DNA from: UBA6168 sp964508135
GTDB lineage: Bacteria; Bacteroidota; Bacteroidia; Chitinophagales; Saprospiraceae
Direction: 5' to 3'
Assembly (NCBI GenBank): GCA_964508135.1
Contig: CAZDSU010000036.1
Span: 1-64,000, forward strand
DNA length: 64,000 nucleotides
A model generated the notes under the pieces. That model did no database searches, was not told the origin of the DNA, and saw only the letters and a program-made list of their open reading frames with translations. A program made the position numbers and the translations under genes. Position 1 is the stretch's first letter. The number at the start of each line of letters is the position of its first letter. This document shows, in pieces, positions 25,621 to 34,427 of the stretch.

Positions 25621-26205
25621 TCAAGGCTTCACCGAAGGGGTGCTGTTCAGCCGTTCCTCCACACATTTCACCGCATCCTGCAGCGCCTTGGCCTGCTTGT
25701 CGTCCAGCACGAGGGTCTCCTTGAAACCATTGTACTCGATGCGAATTTTTTCCACCAACCCATTGCGGAGCATGTAAAAATACTCTAGCGGCACCACGCA
25801 GGTGTGTACGTACTTCCACATCAGTATTTTTCGGTCGAACTCGCCGTCGGCGGGCACATTGAGCAGTTTGATGATTTGGCCGTCCACGAACTTTAGGTAA
25901 ACATTGTAGTCGGCATCAATCAGGTAGAACTTGCGCTCCACAACCGCCAGCGTGAGGAAGAAGGAGCGGATTTTGTTCTCGTTGCCAAAGCTGAAAATGG
26001 CCTTCGCCTCCTCCACGAGCTGCTGGCCATCGAGGTTTTCCGCCAGATTGCCGGAGGGCGTCAATACCCCAAGGTTGAAGGGCTTGGTGGCGATGAGGCG
26101 GGTGGTGTCGAACTCGTCAATGGTGTCCAAGGCAATGAGCTTGCACTGGGCGGTGGCTGATAAACTGCAGGCCAGCAGTAGGAAAAAAGGCAAGAGGTAC
26201 TTCAT
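25621..26205 (-). CDS. Exported protein of unknown function
   Basis: This 194-residue protein begins with a clear signal peptide (residues 1-19, cleavage after TAQ). The remainder has mixed alpha and beta character with two cysteines (about 20 and 136) and no motif I recognise. It is convergent with crtZ, only 9 bp apart, and lies downstream of acyP on the same strand. A periplasmic or surface location is inferred from the signal peptide only. Confidence 0.7.
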   Translation of the reverse strand: MKYLLPFFLLLACSLSATAQCKLIALDTIDEFDTTRLIATKPFNLGVLTPSGNLAENLDGQQLVEEAKAIFSFGNENKIRSFFLTLAVVERKFYLIDADYNVYLKFVDGQIIKLLNVPADGEFDRKILMWKYVHTCVVPLEYFYMLRNGLVEKIRIEYNGFKETLVLDDKQAKALQDAVKCVEERLNSTPSVKP

Positions 26206-26265
26206 TTTCTCAATCGTTGTTTTTTTTCACAAAAGCCAAAAGTCGGTAAAAATGTTCGTCCGCGC

Positions 26266-26553
26266 TTACCCCGCAGGAGGAACCCGCCGGATTCCGAACT
26301 CTGTAAATTCCTGAATAGTGCCTTCTGTCACCTGCACCTCGTCTACCAGTGCCAGTTCCGGGCCACGGCGGCACCATTTCACAAAATCGAGCAGTAGGTG
26401 TTCGGGGCCTTCTGCTTCGCAGTAAACGCTACCGTCGGGGAGGTTTTGCGCAAAACCAGTGAGGCCGAGCAGCCGAGCCTGCTGCTGCGCAGCGGCACGG
26501 TACCAAACGCCCTGCACCTTACCCTGTATGTTAATTTTGAAATGTTTATTCAT
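26266..26553 (-). CDS. acyP: Acylphosphatase
   Basis: This 95-residue enzyme hydrolyses acyl phosphates. The family signature VQGVWYR (residues 13-19, with the catalytic Arg19) and the catalytic Asn in GFAQNLPDGSV (about 37) are present, and the length matches. It lies upstream of an exported hypothetical protein on the same strand. Confidence 0.95.
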   Translation of the reverse strand: MNKHFKINIQGKVQGVWYRAAAQQQARLLGLTGFAQNLPDGSVYCEAEGPEHLLLDFVKWCRRGPELALVDEVQVTEGTIQEFTEFGIRRVPPAG

Positions 26554-26669
26554 AAAATTGTCGTAAAAGTTGGTAGATGTTTTGACAATGACGGCATACG
26601 CAGCGGACAGTTTCGCCGATTAACAGGACTGATATTTGTCAAAGGGGCTTGGCAGTTTGATTCTTTTTC

Positions 26670-26677
26670 TAATTTTG
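26670..26677 (+). promoter_or_regulatory. Bacteroidota -7 box for the desaturase gene
   Basis: TAATTTTG matches TAnnTTTG, giving a leader of about 160 bases. The leader holds a hexamer array of GAGCAG units (26727-26748). The spacing to any -33 TTTG is not ideal. Confidence 0.4.
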
Positions 26678-26726
26678 CAGGCTCCATTTTTGGACACCCC
26701 CGTTTAGACCCTCCCCTTGGCGGTGA

Positions 26727-26748
26727 GAGCAGGAGCAGGAGCAGGAGC
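26727..26748. repeat. Tandem hexamer (GAGCAG)x3.7
   Basis: Direct repeats of GAGCAG lie in the predicted leader of the desaturase gene, outside any CDS. Confidence 0.8.
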
Positions 26749-26844
26749 TGAAAACCTAAAACCCTATGCTTTTGTTCTAATGCGCTGTGAACCCAAAACA
26801 AAAACAATTTCAGGTTCCAAGTAAATTATTTTCAAATCAATTCA

Positions 26845-27945
26845 ATGGATTATTCAGCAATTCGATTTCCCAAGGCGGACAACACGGATTTTTTCAAAAC
26901 GCTTAATAGCCGTGTGAACGCCTATTTCCAACAAAACGACATCAGCAAGTTTGGCAACTGGAAACTGTACGTCAAATCATTGGTGGTGTTCAGCATCTTC
27001 CTGACGCCGTATTTCCTCATCATCTCCAACAATTTCAACCAGTGGGCGATGCTGCTTTTCACCATCGTGCTAGGCATGGGCATGGCCTTCGTGGGCATGT
27101 GCGTGATGCACGACGGCAACCACGGCACCTATTCCCGCAACCGCTGGATAAACAACCTGATGGGCAGCTCCATCTACATTCTGGCGGGCAATGTGTACAA
27201 CTGGAAGGTGCAGCACAACGTACTCCACCACACCTACACCAACATCATGGGGATGGACGAGGACATTGAGGCCAAGGGTCTCCTCCGCCTTCACAAGCAC
27301 CAACCGTGGAAGCGTTTTCACAAGTTCCAGCACTATTACAGCGTACTGATATATGGCCTGATGACCATCAGCTGGGCCATCAGCAAGGACTATTCGCAGA
27401 TGAAGGGTTATATCAAAAGGGGGCTATCTTTTGAGAAAAAAGTGAACCCAACCAAGGAATGGATCATTCTCATCGCCACCAAAATCCTGTATGTAGCCAT
27501 TTGGGTAGTGCTGCCGATTATCGTGCTGGACGTAGCTTGGTGGAAGGTGCTGATAGGCTTCTTTGTGATGCACTACACGGCTGGCGTAATCTTAGCGCTG
27601 GTTTTCCAGTTGGCGCACGTGGTCGAAAGCACGGAAAACCCCATGCCAGACGAATCGGGCAACATGGAAAACACCTGGGCCATCCACCAGTTGGCTACCA
27701 CTGCCAACTTCGCCCGCAGAAACTGGTTGGTCTCGTTCTTCGTGGGCGGCCTCAACTACCAGATTGAGCACCATATTTTCCCGAACATCAGCCATGTTCA
27801 TTATCCGAAGATTTCAAAAATCGTGAAGGAAACAGCGCTGGAGTTTGGCCTGCCCTACAACGAGTACCCTACTACCCGCCAAGCCATTGTTTCCCACTTT
27901 CGGGCATTGAGGGAACTGGGCAGGAGGCCCGCTATCGCAGCCTGA
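26845..27945 (+). CDS. Membrane fatty acid desaturase (acyl-CoA or acyl-lipid)
   Basis: This 366-residue integral membrane protein has the three histidine boxes of the desaturase superfamily: HDGNH (89-93), HNVLHH (124-129) and QIEHH near 304-308. The Gln in the third box is typical of front-end (delta-5/6-like) desaturases, but no fused cytochrome b5 domain is present. Paired hydrophobic segments flank the boxes. It probably introduces a double bond in membrane lipid acyl chains; regiospecificity cannot be read from the sequence. A strong terminator follows. Confidence 0.93.
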   Translation: MDYSAIRFPKADNTDFFKTLNSRVNAYFQQNDISKFGNWKLYVKSLVVFSIFLTPYFLIISNNFNQWAMLLFTIVLGMGMAFVGMCVMHDGNHGTYSRNRWINNLMGSSIYILAGNVYNWKVQHNVLHHTYTNIMGMDEDIEAKGLLRLHKHQPWKRFHKFQHYYSVLIYGLMTISWAISKDYSQMKGYIKRGLSFEKKVNPTKEWIILIATKILYVAIWVVLPIIVLDVAWWKVLIGFFVMHYTAGVILALVFQLAHVVESTENPMPDESGNMENTWAIHQLATTANFARRNWLVSFFVGGLNYQIEHHIFPNISHVHYPKISKIVKETALEFGLPYNEYPTTRQAIVSHFRALRELGRRPAIAA

Positions 27946-27965
27946 TTTTTATCATTTTTCATAGA

Positions 27966-28020
27966 AGAAAAAACACTGTGTGACTTTTGCTCCCGTAGCA
28001 AGCGCACAGTGTTTTTATTT
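27966..28020 (+). terminator. Intrinsic terminator after the desaturase
   Basis: AAAAACACTGTG (27969-27980) pairs with CACAGTGTTTTT (28005-28016); the intervening 24 bases fold further. A T-rich tail follows. Confidence 0.88.
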
Positions 28021-28068
28021 TGGGGCTTTCCCTTCGGGAAATGTTTTCAAAACCAAAATTGATTAGAA

Positions 28069-29670
28069 ATGATGAAGAACTTATGGTTGATAGCGGCACT
28101 GACAATGCTTACTTCAAGCGCCTTTGCGCAGCAGGAAAATACTTTCTCTGTCTATTTGCAGGAAGTGCCTTTCCCCGAATTTCCGGCAATGCACTCCTTC
28201 GTGGAGGGGCATCATGCAGGCAAATGGGTGTTCATCGGGGGGCGCACCGATGGCCTACACCAGCGGCAGCCCTTCGCTGCCTTCGACCCGGACTACAACA
28301 ATCTCAGCATCTACGTTGCAGATTTTGCCACGCACCAGGTCTGGTCCAAACCGCTGAATGATTTGCCCACCGACCTCCTCGAGCAGCTTCAGTCCTCGAA
28401 CATGGAGTTCGTGCAGCGGGGCGATATGCTCTACATCACTGGTGGCTACGGCTACAGCCTTGCGGTTGGCGAGTGGGTCACCTACCCCTACCTCACGGCG
28501 GTTGACCTGCCGGGATTGGTTTCGGCGGTGGTGGGCGGCCAGCCGGTCGGCCCATATTTTCGGCAACTCACCGACGAGCGGATGCGGGTGACGGGTGGCT
28601 ACCTCGGCTTGCAGAATGATGAGTTTTACCTCGTGGGGGGCCAAGTTTTTCAGGGACGCTACAATCCGCACGGCCCCGACCACGGCCCCGGTTTTTTCCA
28701 AAAATACACCAATGCCATCAAGCAATTTACCCTCGAAGATGATGGCACGACGCTGGCTATTGGCAACTACATCGAAACCATTGACACCCTCAACCTGCAC
28801 CGGCGGGACTACAACATGGCACCACAGATTTTTCCCAATGGCAGCCAAGGGTTCACGGTTTTCAGCGGCGTTTTCCAGTATGAACAAGACCTGCCTTGGC
28901 TCAACACCGTGGACGTTTTCCCGAACAGCTATCAGGTCAACAACGATTTCAACCAGTACCTCAATCAGTACCACACGGCCCACGCCGGGTTGTTTTCCGC
29001 TTCGCAAAACGAGATGCACACGCTGTTTTTCGGGGGTATCAGCCGCTACTACCTCGATGCAAACGGGGTGCTCAAGGAAGACCCAGAAGTCCCTTTTGTA
29101 AACACAATCAGCCTCGTGACCCGCAAGGCCGATGGCTCCATGCTGGAGTCGAAGCTGGGCGAAATGTCAGCGCTGCTTGGCGCTTCGGCCAGCTTCCTGC
29201 CTGCCGATGGCCTTGCCACCCTTTCCAGCGGCATACTTGACCTAGATGCAACCCCAGACCAGGATGCGTTTATCGGCTACGTTGTCGGGGGTATTGAGAG
29301 CACGTTGCCCAATATTCTGTTCATTGACGACGGTACGCTCAGCAATGCGTCCGGCAGGGTGTTCAAAGTGTTTTTGACAAAGCAGGCGACCAATGTGGTG
29401 GAGATAAAAGGCCAGCAGTATTTTGGATTGAAGGTGTTTCCGAACCCAGCAGCCGACAAGTTGACGGTCAATTTTTCGGTGCCTGTTGATGATGAGGTAC
29501 AGTTGATTTTTAAGGACTCAACCGGCAAAGCCCTTTTGCAAGAAAAAAGAAAGGTATCGCAGGGCGAATATGAGCTGACCTACGAGATAGCCCAGTGGCC
29601 AGTCGGAGTTTATTTCCTGGAAGTTCGCAACAACAGGTTCGAGGCGTCCAGTAGTTTCATCAAGAAATAG
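28069..29670 (+). CDS. T9SS-exported Kelch-like repeat protein
   Basis: This 533-residue secreted protein has a signal peptide (1-20, ending in FAQ). The body contains repeated GGxxxG strand motifs such as VFIGGRTDG, YITGGYGY and YLVGGQVF, consistent with a Kelch-like beta propeller. The last 80 residues form a type A T9SS sorting domain: LKVFPNPAADKLTV, then GVYFLEV, ending in KK. Cargo with this domain is exported across the outer membrane and often attached to the surface. The function of the propeller is unknown. Confidence 0.82.
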   Translation: MMKNLWLIAALTMLTSSAFAQQENTFSVYLQEVPFPEFPAMHSFVEGHHAGKWVFIGGRTDGLHQRQPFAAFDPDYNNLSIYVADFATHQVWSKPLNDLPTDLLEQLQSSNMEFVQRGDMLYITGGYGYSLAVGEWVTYPYLTAVDLPGLVSAVVGGQPVGPYFRQLTDERMRVTGGYLGLQNDEFYLVGGQVFQGRYNPHGPDHGPGFFQKYTNAIKQFTLEDDGTTLAIGNYIETIDTLNLHRRDYNMAPQIFPNGSQGFTVFSGVFQYEQDLPWLNTVDVFPNSYQVNNDFNQYLNQYHTAHAGLFSASQNEMHTLFFGGISRYYLDANGVLKEDPEVPFVNTISLVTRKADGSMLESKLGEMSALLGASASFLPADGLATLSSGILDLDATPDQDAFIGYVVGGIESTLPNILFIDDGTLSNASGRVFKVFLTKQATNVVEIKGQQYFGLKVFPNPAADKLTVNFSVPVDDEVQLIFKDSTGKALLQEKRKVSQGEYELTYEIAQWPVGVYFLEVRNNRFEASSSFIKK

Positions 29671-29793
29671 CCCGTGATTGGGTTCATTTTAGTTTTTTAA
29701 TTATTTAATAATCGCTCGTTCACAGGTAGTTTACACACCAACTCCAACTTTGTTTTCAATTTTCCGAAACCCGCCCGGACAAATAGTAAACAG

Positions 29794-30657
29794 ATGAAAA
29801 GAGAGTTGGACATTTCCATCATATCCGATGTACACCTCGGCACCTACGGCTGCCACGCCAAAGAACTGCTGAACTACCTGAAGAGCATCAAGCCCAAAGT
29901 GCTGGTGCTGAACGGGGATTTCATTGACATCTGGCAGTTCAAAAAGAGCTACTTCCCCAAGGAGCACGCTCAGGTCATCCAGCGGGTGATGAAAATGGCG
30001 AGCAACGGCACGAAAGTTTACTACATCACCGGCAACCACGATGACGCCCTTCGGCACTACTCCGATTTTTCGATGGGAAACATCCACCTGCGGGACAAGC
30101 TCGTGTTGCAGCTCAACGGCCAAAAGCACTGGATTTTTCACGGCGATGTTTTCGACCTTTTCATTCAATACTCCCCGTTCATCGCAAGGTTGGGTGGAAA
30201 GGGCTACGACTGGCTCATCCGCATCAACCGATTGATAAATAATTTGCGGGCAAGTCTCGGCAAACCGAGGATGTCGTTTGCTGGAAGGGTAAAAAAACAG
30301 GTGAAAGAAGCCGTAAAATTTGTCGGCGATTTCGAAGAAACCGCCATCCGGCTCGCTGGGGAGCAGGGCTACGATTTTGTCATCTGCGGCCATATCCATC
30401 AGCCACAGGTGCGAAAGGTTGGGAGCGTATGCTACATGAACTCAGGCGACTGGGTGGAAAACCTCACCTCCTTGGAGTACGCTCATGGCCGATGGAGCTT
30501 GTTCGAGTACGACGAGGTGGAGTTTGAAATGACCAATCCAAAGCTGAGGGTCAAGGACGACAATATGGAAGAAGAGGCCGACATGAGCACAGCGGCCTTT
30601 TTTGCCAGTATTATGAAAGATGTGAACTCGCCGGAGCCGGGAAAGATGTCCGTTTAG
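29794..30657 (+). CDS. LpxH-like UDP-2,3-diacylglucosamine hydrolase or related phosphoesterase
   Basis: This 287-residue calcineurin-like metallophosphoesterase has SDVHLG (11-16), GDFID, GNHDD, FHGDVFD and GHIHQP in order. The pattern and size match LpxH and the LpxH-like proteins of Bacteroidota, which remove UMP from UDP-2,3-diacylglucosamine in lipid A synthesis. The C-terminal Asp/Glu/Met-rich tail is extra. The substrate is inferred by similarity, so no gene symbol is assigned. It converges with the TPR protein with one base between the stop codons. Confidence 0.85.
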   Translation: MKRELDISIISDVHLGTYGCHAKELLNYLKSIKPKVLVLNGDFIDIWQFKKSYFPKEHAQVIQRVMKMASNGTKVYYITGNHDDALRHYSDFSMGNIHLRDKLVLQLNGQKHWIFHGDVFDLFIQYSPFIARLGGKGYDWLIRINRLINNLRASLGKPRMSFAGRVKKQVKEAVKFVGDFEETAIRLAGEQGYDFVICGHIHQPQVRKVGSVCYMNSGDWVENLTSLEYAHGRWSLFEYDEVEFEMTNPKLRVKDDNMEEEADMSTAAFFASIMKDVNSPEPGKMSV

Positions 30658-30658
30658 C

Positions 30659-32464
30659 CTAATTCAAATTATCGCCCCGAAGCCGCCTGAACCGCTTGCG
30701 GGCCTCGATGGAGAAGGTGCTGCCGGAGTAGTCAAGAAAGATTTTTTCGTAAAACTGCATGGCCTTCTCTGTGTCGCTCAGTTGCAGTTCGTACAACTCG
30801 GCCATTTCAAAAAGGGCATTGTCCGCCCTGATTTCCTCTGGGTATTTTTCTACAATTTGCTGGTACAGCGCGATGGCCTGGTCGTATTTCCGCTGCTTGG
30901 AATAGACTTTGGCCCTGGCGTACAGCACATCGTCTTCCAATGAATGCTTAGGAAAGGCCATCAGCAGTGAGTCCAATTTGGCGAATGCCGCCCCAAAACG
31001 GTTCTGGAAAGTGAGCAGATCCGCCGCTGCATAGAGCCTGAGTGCCGTGTCCGTGGTGTCGAGGCCGAGGTTGTCCATGATGAATACCGAGAGGTCGAGG
31101 GCATTATTGGCGATGAGCTTGGAGGTGGACGACTTCAGCACGTCGAACTGCGCCTGCGCCCACTGGAAGTCGCCGTTGTAGTACGAGAGCTTTGCATTGC
31201 GAAAGCGGGCCTCGTGGCCGAGTTGGTCTTCCGAAAAGTCTTTGTCCACCTGCGAGTACAACAGCGTGGATTCCCAGATTTCGTCTTTCATCAAGTAAAA
31301 ATCGCCGAGGCTCAACTTGCCTGTCGCCTGTATCCTAGCGTCAATGCCAGGGTAGGCAATCATCTCGCCCAACAGCGCGATGGCTTTGTCGAGGTCATTG
31401 AGGTAAAACGCTTCGAGGTCGGCCAGCTCTGCGATGATGGAGGCAGTGACCTTGCTCCGTCCCGATTCGTTCAGAAAATCTTCGTAGGCTTTTTCCACTT
31501 CCTGGAGTTCGGGCACGGTGTAGCTGTAGCCCTCCACCAGTTTTAGGCGGCGTGAGCGCAGCGACTCCCGCTTGGAATCGAGAAAAAACGGCGAGGCGTA
31601 TCCAAGTTCTGTCACGATGAAGTCGTAGGAAGCAATGGCAGCGTCATAGTCACGGTCGTTGAAGGCGGTGACGGCCAGTTGGTAAATCCGAGCGCCGTTT
31701 TCATTGAGCCTGCGGTCGAGGGCCTTGGCCTGGCGCAGGGCGTTTTTGTAGTCTTTGGTTTGGATGAAGACCCACTGTAGCAACTCCGTGAAGTGGAAGG
31801 CGTTGGGGTCTTTTTGTATTCGGTCGTAGAGCTGTGCTTGCAGCTCGGCGTAGTCTTCGGGGGTCACCACGTAGCGTTGCAACTGGCTTTTCACGGTGTT
31901 GAGCCGTTCGGGGTAGGAGGTGATGCTGTTGAGGTAGTTCTCCAGCATCTTCGGCACATCGCCTTTGCGTCTGTAAAGTTCCGCTAGGTTAAACGAAAAA
32001 ACCTCTTTGTCCTTGAGCAGTTGGCCACCGGTTTCGTAGGTCTGGATGGCCTCGTCGTACTTGGCCAGGTTGGAAAAAGCGCCTGCAAGTCGGGTGATTT
32101 GGTACTGGTCGGCGGGCATTTTCTTGATGGCTTTCTCGTACTGTTCCTTTGCCTTTTCTTCCTGAAACTGCCGCTCGTAGAGGTTGCCGTAGGTGACGTA
32201 TAGCCGGATGTTGTCGGGAGTCTCTTTCAGTTCCTTTTTCAGGGCATTCTCCACTTCGCCGAACTTTTTGGAAGCCAACATGCACTCAATATAGCGGTCG
32301 AAGTAGAAGTCGTTCTTGTTGTTTTGGACGTAAAGTTTCTCGTAAAGCACGGCGGCTTTTTCAAACTCGCCGTCTTGATAGTATTGCTGCGCAAGCTTGG
32401 AGTCCTGAGCAGGAGCGAACAGGGGCAAAAGGGCAAATGTTGCGAAGAGCAGAAGAAACCGCAT
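30659..32464 (-). CDS. Exported tetratricopeptide repeat protein
   Basis: This 601-residue protein has a signal peptide (1-18, ending in APAQ) and many helical repeats of TPR type, for example YYQDGEFEKAAVLYEKL and KYDQAIALYQQIVEKYPEE. It is probably periplasmic or outer-membrane associated and works as a protein-protein scaffold; the partner is unknown. The start is taken at 32464 because the signal peptide follows it directly, while a longer frame upstream crosses a twin-hairpin repeat. Confidence 0.85.
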   Translation of the reverse strand: MRFLLLFATFALLPLFAPAQDSKLAQQYYQDGEFEKAAVLYEKLYVQNNKNDFYFDRYIECMLASKKFGEVENALKKELKETPDNIRLYVTYGNLYERQFQEEKAKEQYEKAIKKMPADQYQITRLAGAFSNLAKYDEAIQTYETGGQLLKDKEVFSFNLAELYRRKGDVPKMLENYLNSITSYPERLNTVKSQLQRYVVTPEDYAELQAQLYDRIQKDPNAFHFTELLQWVFIQTKDYKNALRQAKALDRRLNENGARIYQLAVTAFNDRDYDAAIASYDFIVTELGYASPFFLDSKRESLRSRRLKLVEGYSYTVPELQEVEKAYEDFLNESGRSKVTASIIAELADLEAFYLNDLDKAIALLGEMIAYPGIDARIQATGKLSLGDFYLMKDEIWESTLLYSQVDKDFSEDQLGHEARFRNAKLSYYNGDFQWAQAQFDVLKSSTSKLIANNALDLSVFIMDNLGLDTTDTALRLYAAADLLTFQNRFGAAFAKLDSLLMAFPKHSLEDDVLYARAKVYSKQRKYDQAIALYQQIVEKYPEEIRADNALFEMAELYELQLSDTEKAMQFYEKIFLDYSGSTFSIEARKRFRRLRGDNLN

Positions 32465-32578
32465 GAAGTCTATTTTTTGGTACGTGAAAACGGGCGATGA
32501 CCCAAGGCTGGAAACGCAATTTTCATGCAAAAGTTGTTGCTGGCGCAAGGCCGTGCAAGCCAAGCCATTGCCGGAGGC

Positions 32579-32612
32579 AAAAAAAAATCCCGTTGCCAGG
32601 GGCAACGGGATT
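32579..32612 (-). terminator. Intrinsic terminator of the anchor-V-like protein gene
   Basis: A perfect 12-bp stem (AATCCCGTTGCC, 32586-32597, with its complement at 32601-32612) closes a 3-base loop. Read on the minus strand it is followed by nine T residues. Confidence 0.92.
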
Positions 32613-32713
32613 GTGGCCGCCCAATTTATTGGGCTGGCCGATTGCATAATGGGGGTTTGTTTGTAAGCCGTTGTGGTTTCCGACGGCCAGCCCAATGAAT
32701 TGGGCGGCCACAA
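32611..32713. repeat. Twin-hairpin inverted repeat element
   Basis: Two 30-bp arms (32611-32640 and 32684-32713) match in inverted orientation at 29 of 30 positions with a 43-bp spacer. Each arm contains the smaller palindrome GCCCAATTTATTGGGC or its one-base variant. The right arm ends exactly beside the stop codon of the next gene, and the left arm touches the terminator stem. Confidence 0.92.
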
Positions 32714-33556
32714 CTACTGCTTCAGCATCTGCACCGCAGCCGCATGGCCGTCGCCGCAAAGTTGCACGAGGTAGATACCAGGCGCAAACTCGCCGACGGG
32801 CACACTCGCAAGATTCTGCCCAGGTTGGAGGCTCACGGCTTCCGTTTTCATCATGGCCCCATTGGCGCTGAAGATGCGGATTTTGTGGTCGCCAGCCAAG
32901 CGGCTTGTGATGCGGAGGTTCAGCAGTTCAGCCACTGGGTTTGGCATCACTTCCAAAGTGGCGAAATCCTGCCCAAGTTCGTCCGTGCTGCTCACGCCAT
33001 TCTCCTGAATGACGAGCGAGTTGGAAGCCATGCCATCGCCGGAGGTTTGGTTGTTGTTGTTGGCGGCGATGCTGGCGGCGTAGAAAGTGACATTGCCGGT
33101 ACCCGCCGCTGGAGCAACCCAAGGCATCTCGAAAACGCCCGAAATGGCTGGGGCACTGTGCTCGATGTACTTCCTGCCAGACAGGGTTTTTTGCGCCATG
33201 CCTATCGGGGTGGTGTCCCATGCGCCTGCCTGTGCATTGGTGGCACTGAGCGCCACGGCCTGAAATCCATAGCGGGCTGGTATTCCACTGATGGGGCTGT
33301 TGATTATTTTCAAGGTATAGGTTTTGCCGGGGTCGTACTTGATGGCTAAATTGCCACCGTCGAACAGCGACATGGAAACCGTTGGTTCAAATGAACCAGA
33401 AGTGTGGCAGGTCGAGTTGGCGCAGGTGCCGTCGCCCGGTGCGCCCGTCACCCGTAGGTTGGCTATTGTGGCCGGCCCGCCAGCACGGCTTTGCAAAAGG
33501 ACGTAAAGCCCAATGATGCCTGCTACTTTGTAGATGTTTTTGAATTTCATAAGCAT
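32714..33556 (-). CDS. T9SS-exported protein with Reeler-like (choice-of-anchor V) domain
   Basis: This 280-residue exported protein has a signal peptide (about 1-26). The motif GAPGDGTCANSTCHTSG (residues 38-54) matches the N-terminal part of Reeler-like or choice-of-anchor V domains of Bacteroidota; its CxxxxCH spacing suggests a disulfide more than a haem site. A beta-sandwich follows, and the last 75 residues resemble a T9SS sorting domain (LEVMPNPVAELLNLRI, then GIYLVQL). It starts at 33556 or at the second ATG (33550). The function is unknown. Confidence 0.75.
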   Translation of the reverse strand: MLMKFKNIYKVAGIIGLYVLLQSRAGGPATIANLRVTGAPGDGTCANSTCHTSGSFEPTVSMSLFDGGNLAIKYDPGKTYTLKIINSPISGIPARYGFQAVALSATNAQAGAWDTTPIGMAQKTLSGRKYIEHSAPAISGVFEMPWVAPAAGTGNVTFYAASIAANNNNQTSGDGMASNSLVIQENGVSSTDELGQDFATLEVMPNPVAELLNLRITSRLAGDHKIRIFSANGAMMKTEAVSLQPGQNLASVPVGEFAPGIYLVQLCGDGHAAAVQMLKQ

Positions 33557-33650
33557 TGGATGTTGGTGATGGATTTAAGATAAATAGGTGGCGAAGATGC
33601 TCAAAGTTTTGGCATTGAGCTTTTAATAAAGATTAAATCTAGACCATTCG

Positions 33651-34205
33651 TCAGCCTTCATACAAATATCCCTGCGCTGGATTCTTGCCCTTGACGCCAC
33701 GAAAATAGTCGTCAATCACTTTGAAATCGGCCTCAATGTTGCCAGTCGGGAAAAAAGGCTCCCTGAATTCCACCACCTTTCGCCCCCAGTCAAATCTGCA
33801 CATCACGATGGCTGCCCCGCCGCCCACGGCGATATGGTAAAACCCGGTCTTGAGCTTGTCCACCCTGCTGCGGGTGCCCTCCGGCGCTATCACCGTGTGG
33901 AACTTCGGTTCCTTTCGGTAGATTTCCGTCATGGTTTGCACAAAGTTGGTGCTGCGGTTGCGCTCCACCGGGTAGCCGCCCAACCACCAGAACAGCCAAC
34001 CGAACGGCGGCTTAAACAGGCTGCTTTTTGCGATAAATCGGATTTTCGTCTTTAGCGTGGCCCGAACGAGCAGGCCGAGCGGGAAGTCCCAATTGGAGGT
34101 GTGCGGCACCACGATGATGATGACCTTGGGCAGTTCCGAGGCATAGCTGCCCTCTATTCGCCAGCCAAAAATCCGGAGTATAAATATGCAAATTGAACTC
34201 GCCAT
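33651..34205 (-). CDS. Lysophospholipid acyltransferase family protein (PlsC-like)
   Basis: This 184-residue acyltransferase has the HX4D catalytic motif as HTSNWD (about residues 33-38) and the substrate motif APEGTRS (about 105-111), with a hydrophobic N-terminus. It is shorter than typical PlsC (about 240 residues) and resembles the short Bacteroidota acyltransferases acting on unknown lipids. The start at 34205 is preferred; an upstream extension crosses short repeats. Confidence 0.85.
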   Translation of the reverse strand: MASSICIFILRIFGWRIEGSYASELPKVIIIVVPHTSNWDFPLGLLVRATLKTKIRFIAKSSLFKPPFGWLFWWLGGYPVERNRSTNFVQTMTEIYRKEPKFHTVIAPEGTRSRVDKLKTGFYHIAVGGGAAIVMCRFDWGRKVVEFREPFFPTGNIEADFKVIDDYFRGVKGKNPAQGYLYEG

Positions 34206-34260
34206 TGGTAGCAACTTATATTGTTGGGTGTTTTGGACAAGCGCTGCCCAACATGCTAAC

Positions 34261-34292
34261 ACGCCAATACGCTAATACGCTAATACGCTAAT
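34261..34292. repeat. Tandem octamer (ACGCTAAT)x4
   Basis: Four 8-bp units, the first with one difference (ACGCCAAT), lie between the divergent acyltransferase and CotH-like genes. Degenerate units of the same type lie upstream of ribA (about 7461-7500). Confidence 0.88.
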
Positions 34293-34427
34293 ATGCCAAC
34301 CAGCCAACAATGCTGCAAAGATTTGGTTTTTCCACCTACTATTTCTTGGTTTTAACTAACTGCCATACATTTGTCATTGAGAAGAGCTACATTACACGGA
34401 ACAGTCCAAAAAAACGGAAAAATCATC

